From Falsiroseomonas ponticola (GTDB lineage Bacteria; Pseudomonadota; Alphaproteobacteria; Acetobacterales; Acetobacteraceae), in NCBI RefSeq assembly GCF_016805305.1, contig NZ_JAERQN010000014.1, forward strand, positions 1-64,000: a stretch of DNA of 64,000 bases, read 5' to 3'. The notes below the pieces were generated by a model, which did no database searches, was not told the DNA's origin, and saw only the letters and a program-made list of their open reading frames with translations. A program made the position numbers and the translations under genes. Below, piece after piece: positions 34,146-43,618 of this stretch. Position 1 is the stretch's first letter. Each line of letters starts with the position of its first letter.

Positions 34146-34508
34146 ATGCCAGCGGATGGACGACGGGTCCTGGTCGTGGAGGATGAGGCGCTCGTCGCCA
34201 TGCTGGTCGAGGATGCGCTGATCGACGCCGGCTTCGCCGTGATCGGCCCCGCCGCCACGGTGGAGGAGGCGATGAACTTCCTCGCCGCCGAACGCCCGGA
34301 TGCCGTGGTGCTCGACCTCAACCTGGCCGGGGAGACCTCGACCCCCGTGGCCGATGCGCTGGCCTCCCGCGGCATCCCCTATGTCATCGCCACCGGCTAT
34401 GGCGCCTCCGGCCTGCCGGCCGGCCACCAGCACGCCATGGTGCTGGCCAAGCCCTATGATCCCAGTGAGCTGACGGCCATGCTCGGCCGCATCTGCGCGC
34501 CGGTCTGA
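34146..34508 (+). CDS. Single-domain response regulator
   Basis: The 120-residue protein is a bare receiver domain: VLVVEDE with acidic residues 12-13, the phosphorylation site Asp57 in VVLDLNLAG, the Thr in YVIATGYG, and the conserved Lys in LAKPYD. No output domain follows, so it works as a CheY- or Spo0F-like phosphate shuttle. The ATG at 34146 follows GGAGGGTCAGGCG; an ATG at 34131 and a TTG at 34110 are weaker starts. No kinase is adjacent; the nearest one is at 37095-39281. Confidence 0.9.
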   Translation: MPADGRRVLVVEDEALVAMLVEDALIDAGFAVIGPAATVEEAMNFLAAERPDAVVLDLNLAGETSTPVADALASRGIPYVIATGYGASGLPAGHQHAMVLAKPYDPSELTAMLGRICAPV

Positions 34509-34607
34509 AGCCCGGCCGCCGCGCCGCCCGGGGCCGCCGGCTCTTGCCGGTGGCGGGCCAGGCGCTCTCCCGCTAACCTGCCCATCGTTGGAAGATTGGC
34601 GGCAGGC

Positions 34608-35366
34608 ATGGCGACAGAAGGGCTCACGCGGCGGGCGGCGTGGCGGATGGCGGGCGCCGCGGCGCTGGCCTGCACGGCCAGCGGCAGCGCCATGGCCTCC
34701 GAACAGGATTCGCTGCAGGCGGCGGCGCGGCTGACTGCCACGGCGCTGGCGCGGGAGCTGGACCGCCAATGGGCGCGGCTGCGCGCCCTGGCGGTGGAGG
34801 TGGAGCGCGGCCAGGCGGCGCAGCCCGTCGCGGAACTCCGCCGCATGATGAACACCGCCCAGCAGGCGGCGCCGCACACCGTCTGGATCGGCGTCGCCAA
34901 TGCGCGGGACGGCAAGGTCATCGCCGCCTCCTCCGGCGTGCTGGAAGGCGCCGATGTCTCCGCCCGGCCCTGGTTCCAGGCGGGGCTGCAGCGCCATTTC
35001 GTGGGGGACGTGCATGGCGCGCAGCTGCTGGTCACGGCGCTGCGGCGGGACCCGCGGGACGAACCGCTGCGGCTGATCGATTTCACCACGCCCATCCGCA
35101 ACGCCGCCGGCCAGGTGGTGGGCGTGCTGGGTTCCCATGTCGATTGGCGCTGGGTCACGGCGATCATCGCCAATGCCCCCATCCCGCCGGGCGCCCAGGT
35201 GGCGCTGCTGTCGCAGCAGGGCGCCGTGCTGTTCGGCCCGGAAGGCCAGTGGCTGTCCGTCAGCCCCCGCCCGCCGCTCTCCCTGGTCCACCAGGCGCCG
35301 GAGGCACCGAGCCTCGGCTGGCGCGTGGTCGGCCTGCCCGCCAGCACCATGCGCGGGCGTGGCTGA
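34608..35366 (+). CDS. Exported Cache (PDC-like) sensor-domain protein without output domain
   Basis: The 252-residue protein has a signal peptide (AAWRMAGAAALACTASG...SAMAS) and one extracytoplasmic Cache domain: LTATALARELDRQWARLRAL in the long helix, VWIGVANARDGKVIAASSG, ADVSARPWFQAGLQ (the R-PWF motif) and DFTTPIRNAAGQVVGVLGSH. Cache domains bind small ligands such as amino acids or organic acids. Normally they are joined to kinases, cyclases or chemoreceptors; here the domain is free, possibly delivering its ligand to a membrane sensor. It is downstream of the response regulator. Confidence 0.8.
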   Translation: MATEGLTRRAAWRMAGAAALACTASGSAMASEQDSLQAAARLTATALARELDRQWARLRALAVEVERGQAAQPVAELRRMMNTAQQAAPHTVWIGVANARDGKVIAASSGVLEGADVSARPWFQAGLQRHFVGDVHGAQLLVTALRRDPRDEPLRLIDFTTPIRNAAGQVVGVLGSHVDWRWVTAIIANAPIPPGAQVALLSQQGAVLFGPEGQWLSVSPRPPLSLVHQAPEAPSLGWRVVGLPASTMRGRG

Positions 35367-35445
35367 ACGCGCGTTCAGGCAATCCGGCCGGCGCCGCCCC
35401 GCACCCCCCGGAATAGCCTGACCGGGCGTTCAGCGAACGGCCGCC

Positions 35446-36807
35446 TCACACCGCCGCGCTGTGCCGCGCCGGCCCGCCGCCGAGATAGGCGTCGAAGGCC
35501 GCCGCGATGTGGCGCACGAAGCGCCGCCCGGCTTCCGTCGCCACCAGCCTTCCTTCCTGCACCGCCGCCAGCCCGTCCGCCACCAGCGGCTCCAGCCGCG
35601 CCTCCGCATCCCGCCACACCTTCAGCGGCACGCGGCGCAGGTCGAGCGAGAGGTCGCACATCACCGCCTCGATGATCCCGCGCCGCAGCCGGTCGTCCCG
35701 CGTCAGCGCCAGGCCGCGCGCGATGGGCAGGTGGCCCTCCTCCACCGCCGCCAGCCAGCCCCGCTCATCCGCCAGGTTCTGCGCATAGCCCTGCGCCAGG
35801 GACCCGATGGCGGAGGCGCCGAGGCCGAGCAGCACCGGCGCCCGGTCCGTGGTGTAGCCCTGGAAGTTCCGCCGCAGCGCGCCCGCCCGCGCGGCCACCG
35901 CCATCGGGTCCTCCGGCCGCGCGAAATGGTCGAGCCCGATCGCCACATAGCCCGCCGCCAGCAGCGCGCGCTCCGCCGCCTCCGCCTGGTCCATCCGCGC
36001 CATGGCGTCCGGCAGCATCGCCTCCGGGATCGCCTTCTGGTGCGGCTTCATCCAGGGCACATGGGCGTAGCCGAAGACCGCCACGCGGTCCGCCCCGGCT
36101 TCCGCCGCGAAGCGGGCGCTGGCTTCCACATGCGCCGCCGTCTGGCCGGGCAGCCCGTACATCAGGTCGAAATTGATGCCCTTGATGCCCGCGGCGCGCA
36201 GCTTCGCCACCGCCCCCCGCACCAGCGCCGGCGGCTGGATGCGGCCGATCAGCGTCTGCACCTCCGCCGCCATGTCCTGCACGCCGAGGCTGGCGCGCCC
36301 GAAGCCCTGCCGCGCCAGCACGCCCACGATGGCATCGTCCAGCAGCCGCGGGTCCAGCTCGACGGAAAGCTCGGCCTCCTCCAGGAAGGCGAAGCGCCGG
36401 CGCAGCCCCTCCATCACGCCCTCCAGCGCCTCCGCCCCCAGGGCGGAGGGCGTGCCCCCGCCGAGATGCAGCGATTCCACCGGCATCCCCTCGGGCAGCG
36501 CGGCGGCCAGCAGCGTCGCCTCCGCCACCAGGCCGCTCGCGTAGCGGCTGGTCCGCGCGACGGATCGCGTCACGCTGGTGTGGCAGCCGCAATACCAGCA
36601 GAGCGACTTGCAGAAGGGGATATGGAGGTAGAGGGAAAGCCGGTCCCCCGGCGCGACGGCGCCGAGCCATTGGCGGTACTCCGCCTCCGCCAGCGCCCGG
36701 AAATGCGGCGCGGTGGGGTAGGAGGTGTAGCGCGGCAGGTTCTGGCGCGCATAGCGGGCCAGCACGGCGCGGGAGGGGTGGAAGCCGGAGGGGGGGAGCG
36801 CGTCCAT
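35446..36807 (-). CDS. hemN: Oxygen-independent coproporphyrinogen III dehydrogenase
   Basis: This radical-SAM enzyme decarboxylates coproporphyrinogen III in haem synthesis without oxygen. The 453-residue protein has the iron-sulfur motif CKSLCWYCGC (Cys66, Cys70, Cys73), preceded by LYLHIPFC, then SLHLGGGTPSAL, LGVQDMAAEVQ and GINFDLMYGLPGQT. The N-terminal RYTSYPTAPHF is typical of true HemN rather than the HemW-like paralogue. The ATG at 36807 has GGAAGGATGGGGC before it. A 287-base region with iterated repeats lies upstream. Confidence 0.94.
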   Translation of the reverse strand: MDALPPSGFHPSRAVLARYARQNLPRYTSYPTAPHFRALAEAEYRQWLGAVAPGDRLSLYLHIPFCKSLCWYCGCHTSVTRSVARTSRYASGLVAEATLLAAALPEGMPVESLHLGGGTPSALGAEALEGVMEGLRRRFAFLEEAELSVELDPRLLDDAIVGVLARQGFGRASLGVQDMAAEVQTLIGRIQPPALVRGAVAKLRAAGIKGINFDLMYGLPGQTAAHVEASARFAAEAGADRVAVFGYAHVPWMKPHQKAIPEAMLPDAMARMDQAEAAERALLAAGYVAIGLDHFARPEDPMAVAARAGALRRNFQGYTTDRAPVLLGLGASAIGSLAQGYAQNLADERGWLAAVEEGHLPIARGLALTRDDRLRRGIIEAVMCDLSLDLRRVPLKVWRDAEARLEPLVADGLAAVQEGRLVATEAGRRFVRHIAAAFDAYLGGGPARHSAAV

Positions 36808-36996
36808 GCCCCATCCTTCCCCCTCGGGCAGCGTCGGCGCCTTGCGGAGGATCAAGTTCCCGGCGATTTCGCCACGCGCCGCGCGCGGCCCCTTCGCCCT
36901 TGCCCCAGGGCTTGTGTTCCTGATAAGTTCTGGTCGTCCCCGGGCGGCCTGCGTCCGGGGGGCGGGAATTTGTCCAAGGACCCCCGTGAATCGCGA

Positions 36997-37046
36997 CTAA
37001 AAGGGCTAAATCGGCATAAACGGGCTAAACGGGTTAGTGGCCTAAA
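36997..37046. repeat. Six iterated 9-bp (C)TAAA-type repeats upstream of hemN
   Basis: The motif GGCTAAA or a close variant recurs at about 36997, 37006, 37015, 37025, 37034 and 37042, roughly every nine bases. On the hemN strand it reads CGTTTAGCC. It is A/T-rich in an otherwise G/C-rich spacer and could be a set of regulator sites or a slippage array. Confidence 0.5.
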
Positions 37047-37094
37047 AGTCACGGCCGCGGCGGCAGGCCCCCCGCCGGATCAGGTCGCCGCGGA

Positions 37095-39281
37095 TCAGGT
37101 CGCCGCCGGCCAGCGGGGGGCGGGGGCCGGGCCGCGGGCGGGGGCGGCCGCCACCGGCTCCTCCTCCGTCGCCGGCAGCAGGGCGCGCCGGAACACCAGC
37201 GTGAACTCCGCCCCCGCCTCCGTGCTCTCCGGCGCATTCTCCGCCGTGATGCGCCCGCCGATGCCGCGCATGATGGTGCGGGAGATGGACAGGCCGAGCC
37301 CGGTGCCGAGCCCTGGCGGCTTGGTCGTGTAGAAGGGCTCGAACAGCTTGTCCCGCACCTCCGGCGCCAGGCCCGGGCCGCTGTCGCGCACCCGCAGCGT
37401 CACCTCGTCCGGCAGCGGGCCGATCTCGGCCTCGATCCGCAGGCGCCGCCGCTCCGGCGGGCGTTCCAGCAGCGCGTCGCGGGCGTTCAGCACCAGGTTC
37501 AGCAGCACCTGCTCCACCAGGATCACCTGGCCGATGACGGGGGGCAGCACGTCGGGCAGGCGCAGCTGCACCTGCACCCCCGCATCGCGCAGCGCCTGCC
37601 CGGCCAGCACCATCATGCCATGCACCGCGCCGCCCAGGTCGATCGCCTCCAGCGCCGCGACATCGACGCGGGAGAAGGCGCGCAGCTGCGTCACGATGGC
37701 CTTGGCGCGATCCGCCTGGGCCATGATCCGGCGGAGCCGCGCCAGCGCCTCCTCCACCCCGTCCTCGCCGGCTTCCAGCGCCTCCGCCGCGTTCTCCGCG
37801 GCCAGGGACATGATGGCGATGGGCTGGTTCAGCTCATGGGCGAGCCCGGCCGCCATCTCGCCCAGCGTCGCGAACTTGGCGGCGGTCGCGGCCTGCAGCG
37901 CCAGCTCCCGCTCCGCCGTGATGTCCTCCAGCACGCCGGCCACCTCGGTCCCCGCGGCGCCGCGGGCGGTGACGCGCGCGGTCTCCCGCAGCCACATCCA
38001 GGCGCCATCGGCGCGGCGGAAGCGGTATTCGGCGGTGGCCTGGGTGTCGCGGCGCAGCCGGTCCGGCAGGTCCGGCCCCAGCGGCAGGGTCTGCGCATCC
38101 AGCCCGCGCTGCCGCCAGCCCGGGCGCAGCGCGGCCTCGATGGTCCAGCCCGTCAGCCGCTCCACCCCCGGCCCGATATCGACCAGCCGCATGCCGCCGC
38201 CCGGCTCGATCACGGCGCGATAGGCGATGGCGGGCAGCGAATCCTCGAGCCGCCCGGCCGGTGCCGCCGGCGCCCGGCGCCCCGCCAGCAGCGGCAGCCC
38301 GATGGCCCAGAGCGCGAGCAGCGCCGCCAGCCCATAGCCGAGCCAGGCGCCTTCCGCCGGCGCATCCTCCAGCGCCGCGACCAGCAGCAGCTCGCCGCCG
38401 GCCGGCGCGGCGGCCAGGGTCAGCGCCGGCAGGCCGTCCGCCGCCGCGCGGCGGGATACCGTGGTCGCGGGGGCGGGCAGGGGCCAGAGCGGGACGGGCA
38501 GGGGCGTGCCGCCGGTCGCCAGCGGCATGCCATCCGCCCGCAGCAGCGCCAGCCGCAGCCCCGGCAGCACCGCCGCGTCACCCAGCGCGCGGTCGAGGCG
38601 CCTGGGGTCGATCGCGGCCACCGCGATGCCGGTGAAGCCGCGCGGATCGGCCAGCGGCCGCGTCGCCAGCAGGCTGCGCGGGCCGCCCGGCAGGTCCAGC
38701 AGCGCGGGCGCCAGCAGCGCCTCCGTCCGCCCGCCGCGATGCAGCGCGAAGCTCTCCCGGTCCGCCAGCGAGGCGCCGACCAGCGCCGCATGCGTCGCCC
38801 AGAGGATCCGCCCCTGCGCATCGGTCACGGCGGCGAACTGCAGCGAATCGCGCCGCGTCGCCTCCGCCAGCTGCCGCTCCGCCACCGCCTGCGCCGCCCG
38901 GTCGCCGCGCGCGATGGCCTGCTGCCGCTGCTCCGCCGCGCCCATCGCCTCGGCCAGCGCCTCGATCGGCGGGGCGAGCAGCGCCCGCGCGCCGCGCGCC
39001 GCGCGCTCCGCCGTCGTCATCGCCGCGGCGTCGCGCGTGGCGGCCTGCTGCTCCGCCTGCATCCACGCCGCGCCAAGGGCGAGGCCGGCCACGACCACGC
39101 CCGCCACGAAGCCGTAGCCGCGAGGTCCTGTCGTTGCGGGCTGCCTTTCGCGCTTGATGGGACCGCCGCCTCTCGATGGGGGAAGCCCCCGAGGCTGGTG
39201 AACCGGCAGGCCCCGCCGCACCCCGCAAGCAGAAGCCGCCGATTCGGAAATAAACTTACGGCAGGCGTCACGGAGTGGCAT
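37095..39281 (-). CDS. DctB-like sensor histidine kinase with PAS domain
   Basis: The 728-residue kinase has two membrane helices, GYGFVAGVVVAGLALGAAW (near residue 55) and LGYGLAALLALWAIGLPLL (about 310), bounding a periplasmic Cache-like sensor; a PAS domain (about 340-450, ending GVLEDITAERE); a dimerisation segment with the phospho-His in MAAGLAHELNQPIAIMS; and an ATPase domain (LLNLVLNARDALLE, DSGPGLAP, GLGTGLGLSISR). HELNQP is typical of DctB/FixL-type kinases. No adjacent regulator is present. The exact start is uncertain: the ATG at 39281 has no clear ribosome site. Confidence 0.88.
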   Translation of the reverse strand: MPLRDACRKFISESAASACGVRRGLPVHQPRGLPPSRGGGPIKRERQPATTGPRGYGFVAGVVVAGLALGAAWMQAEQQAATRDAAAMTTAERAARGARALLAPPIEALAEAMGAAEQRQQAIARGDRAAQAVAERQLAEATRRDSLQFAAVTDAQGRILWATHAALVGASLADRESFALHRGGRTEALLAPALLDLPGGPRSLLATRPLADPRGFTGIAVAAIDPRRLDRALGDAAVLPGLRLALLRADGMPLATGGTPLPVPLWPLPAPATTVSRRAAADGLPALTLAAAPAGGELLLVAALEDAPAEGAWLGYGLAALLALWAIGLPLLAGRRAPAAPAGRLEDSLPAIAYRAVIEPGGGMRLVDIGPGVERLTGWTIEAALRPGWRQRGLDAQTLPLGPDLPDRLRRDTQATAEYRFRRADGAWMWLRETARVTARGAAGTEVAGVLEDITAERELALQAATAAKFATLGEMAAGLAHELNQPIAIMSLAAENAAEALEAGEDGVEEALARLRRIMAQADRAKAIVTQLRAFSRVDVAALEAIDLGGAVHGMMVLAGQALRDAGVQVQLRLPDVLPPVIGQVILVEQVLLNLVLNARDALLERPPERRRLRIEAEIGPLPDEVTLRVRDSGPGLAPEVRDKLFEPFYTTKPPGLGTGLGLSISRTIMRGIGGRITAENAPESTEAGAEFTLVFRRALLPATEEEPVAAAPARGPAPAPRWPAAT

Positions 39282-39365
39282 CGTATGCCGGGCAAAACGG
39301 CCGAACGTTACGATCACGTCAGTCCTGCCGTGTCTTTCCTGCATCACGACAAGCGACGGGAAAGG

Positions 39366-41543
39366 TCAGGCGGTGCCTTCCAGCACGCCCTCGGCATGCT
39401 CCAGCGCCGCCAGCCGGGCGGCCAGGTCGTCCTCCCGGCAGGTCATCACGGCGACGATGCCGACGCCGACCACCCGGTTCCCGCGGTCGCCGAGCTTCAC
39501 GCCATCGCCGGCGTCGATCTCCGCCACCAGCCCGCCGGGGCCGGCCTTGGCCTGCAGCACGCAGGCCAGGCGCTGGTCGGGCCCGATGGCCAGGCGACGC
39601 CAGCCCTCCCCCCCGGCGCCGCGCAGGCGCAGCCGGACCGTGATGCCCCCGGGCGGGCCGCGCAGCTCCAGCATCACGCGCATCGCCGTGCCCGCCGGCA
39701 CCGCGGCCGGCAGGCCGAGCGTCGCCACCCCGTCCCGCGTCCAGCAGCCCCAGGCTTCCTGCCACCACCAGCCGAAGCCCTGGCGCACCCGTTCCGCCCA
39801 GGCGGCCGGAAGCGTGGCCGCCGGCGGGCCGCCGGTGCCGATCGCCAGCCGCTGGCCGAGCGGCAGGGCGGGCTCCGCCTGCTCCTCCGCCGGCTGCATC
39901 AGCGCGGCCAGGGCCTCCGCCGCCGCCTGGTGCCAGCCGCGCCCGGCGGCCTTGCGGTCGATCGCGGCTTCCAGCGCGGCGCGATGCGCCGGGTCCGTCA
40001 CCAGCCGGGCCAGCGCCTCCACCAGCGCCGGCTCATCCTGCGGCGGGAAGAACACCGCGCCGGGCGCGCCCGATTCCAGCAGCCCGGACTGCGCCGGCAC
40101 CACCGCCAGCTTGCCCGCCGCCAGGCTCTCGCTCACCGGCAGGCCCCAGCCCTCGTGGAAGGAGTTGTAGATGGTGAAGTCGCAGCGCGCGTAGAGCCCG
40201 GCCAGCGCCAGGTCCGACACGTCATGCAGGACGGAGACGCGGCGGCGCAGCTCCGGCGAGCGTTCGCGCAGGCCGAGCGCGGCTTCCGCATGCCAGCCGG
40301 GCTTGCCCACGCAGACCAGCCGCGGCACGGCGGCGGCGCCGAGCCGGCGGATCAGCGCCAGCCAGGCCTGGAACACCATCAGGTGGTTCTTCCGGGACTC
40401 GAGCGTGGCGACGAACAGCACGAAGCGCTCGCCCGGCAGGGGGGCGGGCAGGGCCTCCGCCGCCGCGCGCGCCGCCCCGGCCTCCGCCGGCGGGCCGAGC
40501 CCCTCCGCCGCCAGGCGCACCACCGTGGCGGGCAATTCGGGGCCGAGGGGGGCGGCGAATTGCCGCACGTCGCGGAGCGTGCTCTCCGAATTCGCCAGCA
40601 GCCCGTCGGCGTGCAGCGCGAGGGAGGCGAACCAGCGCGCATAGAGCCGGACCGTGAGGCCGAGGCAGTGTTCCGGCATCACCAGCGGCACGCAGTCATG
40701 CACGAAGGCGACGTAGCGGAAGGGCACCTGCGCGCGCAGGGCGCGAAGGCCGCGGAAGTAGTCCTCCACCCCCCAGGCATTGCCGAGCGTCGCGAGCGTC
40801 GCCCCCGCCCGCAGCGGCGCATCGGGCCTGGCATCGGCCTCGCAGAGCTTGGCGGTCGCGGCGCGCCAGGCCGGGTCATCCGCCCGCGCCTCCAGCCGCG
40901 CCAGGCCCAGCACCTGGCGGAAGGCCGCTTCCTCCACATGCCACCAGCGCCAGGTGGAGGGCTCATAGGCCATCAGCAGCAGCTCCGGCCGCCCCGGGCC
41001 GCGCGGCGCGGCCAGCAGGGCGCCCAGCATGCCCATCTGCACGCGCTGGATGCCGGTCGGCGTCCGGGCCTCCCGCAGATAGGCCAGCAGGTCGCTGACA
41101 TCGAAGGCAAGCTGCGTCGGCAGGCCGCCCGGGCGGGGGGGCGGGGCCTCCACCGGCCCGTCGCCGGGGTCGTGCCGCCGGTGGCGGACCAGCGCATCGG
41201 CGCGGCGCAGCACCGGGTTGTGGGGGGCGCAGGCCAGGGCGCGGCCGATCGCCTCCGCGGCTTCCCGCCCCCTTCCCAGCATGCGCAGCGCCTGGCTGAC
41301 CTGCAGCGGCGGGTCGAAGTCCCGCGGCTCCAGCGCCTCCGCCTGCCGGTAGAGCGCGAGCGCGCCTTCGAGGTCGCCGCGTTCCTTCACGCAATGGCCG
41401 AGCTGGACGACGATCTCCCAGTGCCGCGGGCGTTCGGCAAGGTAGGCGCGATAGGCGTGCTCGGCCTCCGCCCAGCGGCGCTGGTCGCGCGCCGCATCGG
41501 CTTCGGCGCGGATCGCGTCCGGCGTGGGCTTCGGGGTGTCCAT
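39366..41543 (-). CDS. TPR-containing glycosyltransferase (GT4 type)
   Basis: The 725-residue protein has an N-terminal TPR region (residues 1-110: EHAYRAYLAERPRHWEIVVQ and ALALYRQAEALEPRDFDPPL), a central GT-B enzyme with the donor-site motif FHEGWGLPVSESLAAGKLAVV (about 500-525) and VLFVATLESRKNHLMVFQAW, and a C-terminal beta-rich domain of about 120 residues. It probably adds sugar to a protein or glycan. Sequences of this type are often encoded by surface-glycan clusters. The ATG at 41543 is chosen from the domain start; the frame is open upstream. Confidence 0.85.
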   Translation of the reverse strand: MDTPKPTPDAIRAEADAARDQRRWAEAEHAYRAYLAERPRHWEIVVQLGHCVKERGDLEGALALYRQAEALEPRDFDPPLQVSQALRMLGRGREAAEAIGRALACAPHNPVLRRADALVRHRRHDPGDGPVEAPPPRPGGLPTQLAFDVSDLLAYLREARTPTGIQRVQMGMLGALLAAPRGPGRPELLLMAYEPSTWRWWHVEEAAFRQVLGLARLEARADDPAWRAATAKLCEADARPDAPLRAGATLATLGNAWGVEDYFRGLRALRAQVPFRYVAFVHDCVPLVMPEHCLGLTVRLYARWFASLALHADGLLANSESTLRDVRQFAAPLGPELPATVVRLAAEGLGPPAEAGAARAAAEALPAPLPGERFVLFVATLESRKNHLMVFQAWLALIRRLGAAAVPRLVCVGKPGWHAEAALGLRERSPELRRRVSVLHDVSDLALAGLYARCDFTIYNSFHEGWGLPVSESLAAGKLAVVPAQSGLLESGAPGAVFFPPQDEPALVEALARLVTDPAHRAALEAAIDRKAAGRGWHQAAAEALAALMQPAEEQAEPALPLGQRLAIGTGGPPAATLPAAWAERVRQGFGWWWQEAWGCWTRDGVATLGLPAAVPAGTAMRVMLELRGPPGGITVRLRLRGAGGEGWRRLAIGPDQRLACVLQAKAGPGGLVAEIDAGDGVKLGDRGNRVVGVGIVAVMTCREDDLAARLAALEHAEGVLEGTA

Positions 41544-41580
41544 CGGCACCGATGCTACCGCGCGAAGGGTTGAGCGGCCA

Positions 41581-42516
41581 TCACCGCGCCGCATCCTCCA
41601 GCGGCAGTTCCCAGGTCTCCGCCACCAGGTCATGGCCGAAGCTGCGATGGGGCTCCGCCGCCACCAGGCGGAAGCCCGCGCGGGCATAGAGCCGCCGCGC
41701 CGCGGCCAGGATGGAATGGGTCCAGAGCGTGACGCGGCGGTAGCCGCGCGCCCGGGCGAAGGCGATGCAGGCCTCCACCATCGCCGCGCCGATGCCGAGC
41801 CCGCGGGCGGAGGGCTCCACATAGACCAGGCGGATCTTGGCCGTGTCCTCCCCATGCCGGACCAGGAAGGCGGAGCCGGCGACGGCGCCGCCGCGTTCCG
41901 CGATCCAGCAGGCTTCCCGCGCCGGGTCGAAGTCCCGGATGAAGGCGGCGGCGATCTCCGCCACCAGCGCCTCGAACCCGCTGTCCCAGCCATATTCGGC
42001 GGCGTAGAGCGCGCCGTGGCGGCTGACGACATGGCCGATGTCGCCGGGCCGCGGCGGGCGCAGGATGAAGGCGGGGGCGCCGCCGCCCAGCAGCTGTTCC
42101 GCCGTGCCGAGGGCGGCGACCAGGCGATCCTGCTCCACGGCCGGCAGGCCCGCGACCAGCGCGCCGACCTCCGCCCGCGACTGGCCATCGATGGTCGCGA
42201 AGGCGTCCCGGCCGGCCTCGGTCAGGGACAGCAGGCTGGACCGGGCATCGGCGGGGTCCGGGCGGCGGGCGATCAGGCCGCGCGCCTCCAGCCCCTTCAC
42301 CAGGCGGCTGAGATAGCCGGCGTCGAGCCCGAGTTCCGCCGCCAGCCGGCCCGGCGGCGTGGCGCCGCGATCCGCGAGTTCCCAGACCAGCCGGCCCTCC
42401 GGCAGCGTCAGCGCGGTGCCGAGATAGCGTTCATGCAACAGGCCGATCCGCCGCGTGTAGAAGCGGCTGAAGCGGCGGATGGCGGCGACCGGGTCGGCCT
42501 GCGGGGCATCGGACAT
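41581..42516 (-). CDS. MarR-type regulator fused to a GNAT acetyltransferase
   Basis: The 311-residue protein has a winged helix (residues 10-140: LLHERYLGTALTLPEGRLVW, PPGRLAAELGLDAGYLSRLV) followed by a GNAT domain (150-300) with the acetyl-CoA motif VEPSARGLGIGAAMVEACI and LYARAGFRLVAAE. Such fusions occur in many bacteria; target DNA and the acetylated substrate are unknown. It is transcribed toward the ugp operon and separated from ugpC's stop by 64 bases. Confidence 0.88.
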   Translation of the reverse strand: MSDAPQADPVAAIRRFSRFYTRRIGLLHERYLGTALTLPEGRLVWELADRGATPPGRLAAELGLDAGYLSRLVKGLEARGLIARRPDPADARSSLLSLTEAGRDAFATIDGQSRAEVGALVAGLPAVEQDRLVAALGTAEQLLGGGAPAFILRPPRPGDIGHVVSRHGALYAAEYGWDSGFEALVAEIAAAFIRDFDPAREACWIAERGGAVAGSAFLVRHGEDTAKIRLVYVEPSARGLGIGAAMVEACIAFARARGYRRVTLWTHSILAAARRLYARAGFRLVAAEPHRSFGHDLVAETWELPLEDAAR

Positions 42517-42553
42517 GCCCCGAGGCTAGCGCGATGCTTGCCAAAAGCAAGTA

Positions 42554-43618
42554 TCAGCCGCCCATCCTGACCCCGGCCCCGTCGAAGACGTGGAAGGCCT
42601 CGGCCGGCAGGGCGAGGGGCAGCACCGCGCCGATGTCGCCGGCGGCGATGGGCAGGCGGGCCACCAGCACCTCGTTCCCCGGCAGGCGGCCATGGATGAC
42701 GGTCTCGGAGCCCAGCGGCTCCACCAGGTCCACCGTCAGCGGCAGGCCGTCCGGGCTCACCGCCACATGCTCCGGCCGGATGCCGATGGTGATCGGTGTG
42801 CCATCCGCGCCGGGCCGCGCGCCATCGGCGAAGGCGATGGTGGGCCCGGCCTTCAGCGCCGCGGCGGTGCCGCCCGCGGCCAGGGTGGCGCCGAGGAAAT
42901 TCATCGCAGGCGATCCGATGAAGCCCGCGACATAGGTATCGGCGGGCCGGCCCCAGACCTCCATGGGGGAGGCCACCTGCGCGGCGCGGCCCTTGTGCAT
43001 GACGACGAGGCGATCGCCCAGCGTCATCGCCTCCACCTGGTCATGCGTGACGAAGAGGCTGGTGACGCCGAGGCGCTTCTGCAGGCGCCGGATCTCGGCG
43101 CGCATCTGCACGCGCAGCTTGGCGTCGAGGTTGGAGAGCGGTTCGTCGAAGAGGAAGAGCTTGGGCTCCCGCACCACCGCGCGGCCCATGGCGACGCGCT
43201 GGCGCTGGCCGCCGGAGAGCTGGCGCGGCTTGCGGTCCAGCAGCGGGCCGATCTCCAGCATCTCCGCCGCCTCCGCCACGCGCTTCCTGATCTCCGGCAT
43301 CGGCATGCCGCGGATCTTCAGGCCATAGGCCATGTTCTCGAAGACCGACATGTGCGGGTAGAGCGCGTAGTTCTGGAACACCATGGCGATGTCGCGGTCC
43401 GCCGGTTCCAGCGCCGTCACGTCCCGGCCATCGATGCGCACGATGCCGGAGGAGGGTGTCTCCAGCCCCGCCACGATGCGCAGCAGCGTCGATTTGCCGC
43501 AGCCGGAGGCGCCGACGACGACGATCATCTCGCCATCCGCGACCTCGAGGTCGATGCCGTGCAGGACCTGCGTCGCGCCGAACTGCTTGCGGACGGCGGA
43601 AAGGGTGAGGGTGGCCAT
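42554..43618 (-). CDS. ugpC: Glycerol-3-phosphate ABC importer, ATPase
   Basis: The 354-residue ATPase has Walker [10 protein letters not shown] (residues 36-44), the Q loop, [14 protein letters not shown], Walker [17 protein letters not shown] and the switch His in LFVTHDQ. Its C-terminal regulatory domain (about 240-354) contains IGIRPEHV, typical of the CUT1 group that includes UgpC, MalK and MsmX. It closes the ugpB-A-E-C operon; its start overlaps the ugpE stop by one base (TAATG). Confidence 0.95.
   Translation of the reverse strand: MATLTLSAVRKQFGATQVLHGIDLEVADGEMIVVVGASGCGKSTLLRIVAGLETPSSGIVRIDGRDVTALEPADRDIAMVFQNYALYPHMSVFENMAYGLKIRGMPMPEIRKRVAEAAEMLEIGPLLDRKPRQLSGGQRQRVAMGRAVVREPKLFLFDEPLSNLDAKLRVQMRAEIRRLQKRLGVTSLFVTHDQVEAMTLGDRLVVMHKGRAAQVASPMEVWGRPADTYVAGFIGSPAMNFLGATLAAGGTAAALKAGPTIAFADGARPGADGTPITIGIRPEHVAVSPDGLPLTVDLVEPLGSETVIHGRLPGNEVLVARLPIAAGDIGAVLPLALPAEAFHVFDGAGVRMGG

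Noticed and set aside
36808-37094. FNR site upstream of hemN
   Set aside because: I looked for TTGAT-four bases-ATCAA and found only poor partial matches, such as around CTTGTGTTCCTGATAAG.
37620-41573. Open frame of about 1300 residues antisense to the kinase and glycosyltransferase
   Set aside because: Low-complexity Arg/Gln-rich translation, no ribosome site and no motif.
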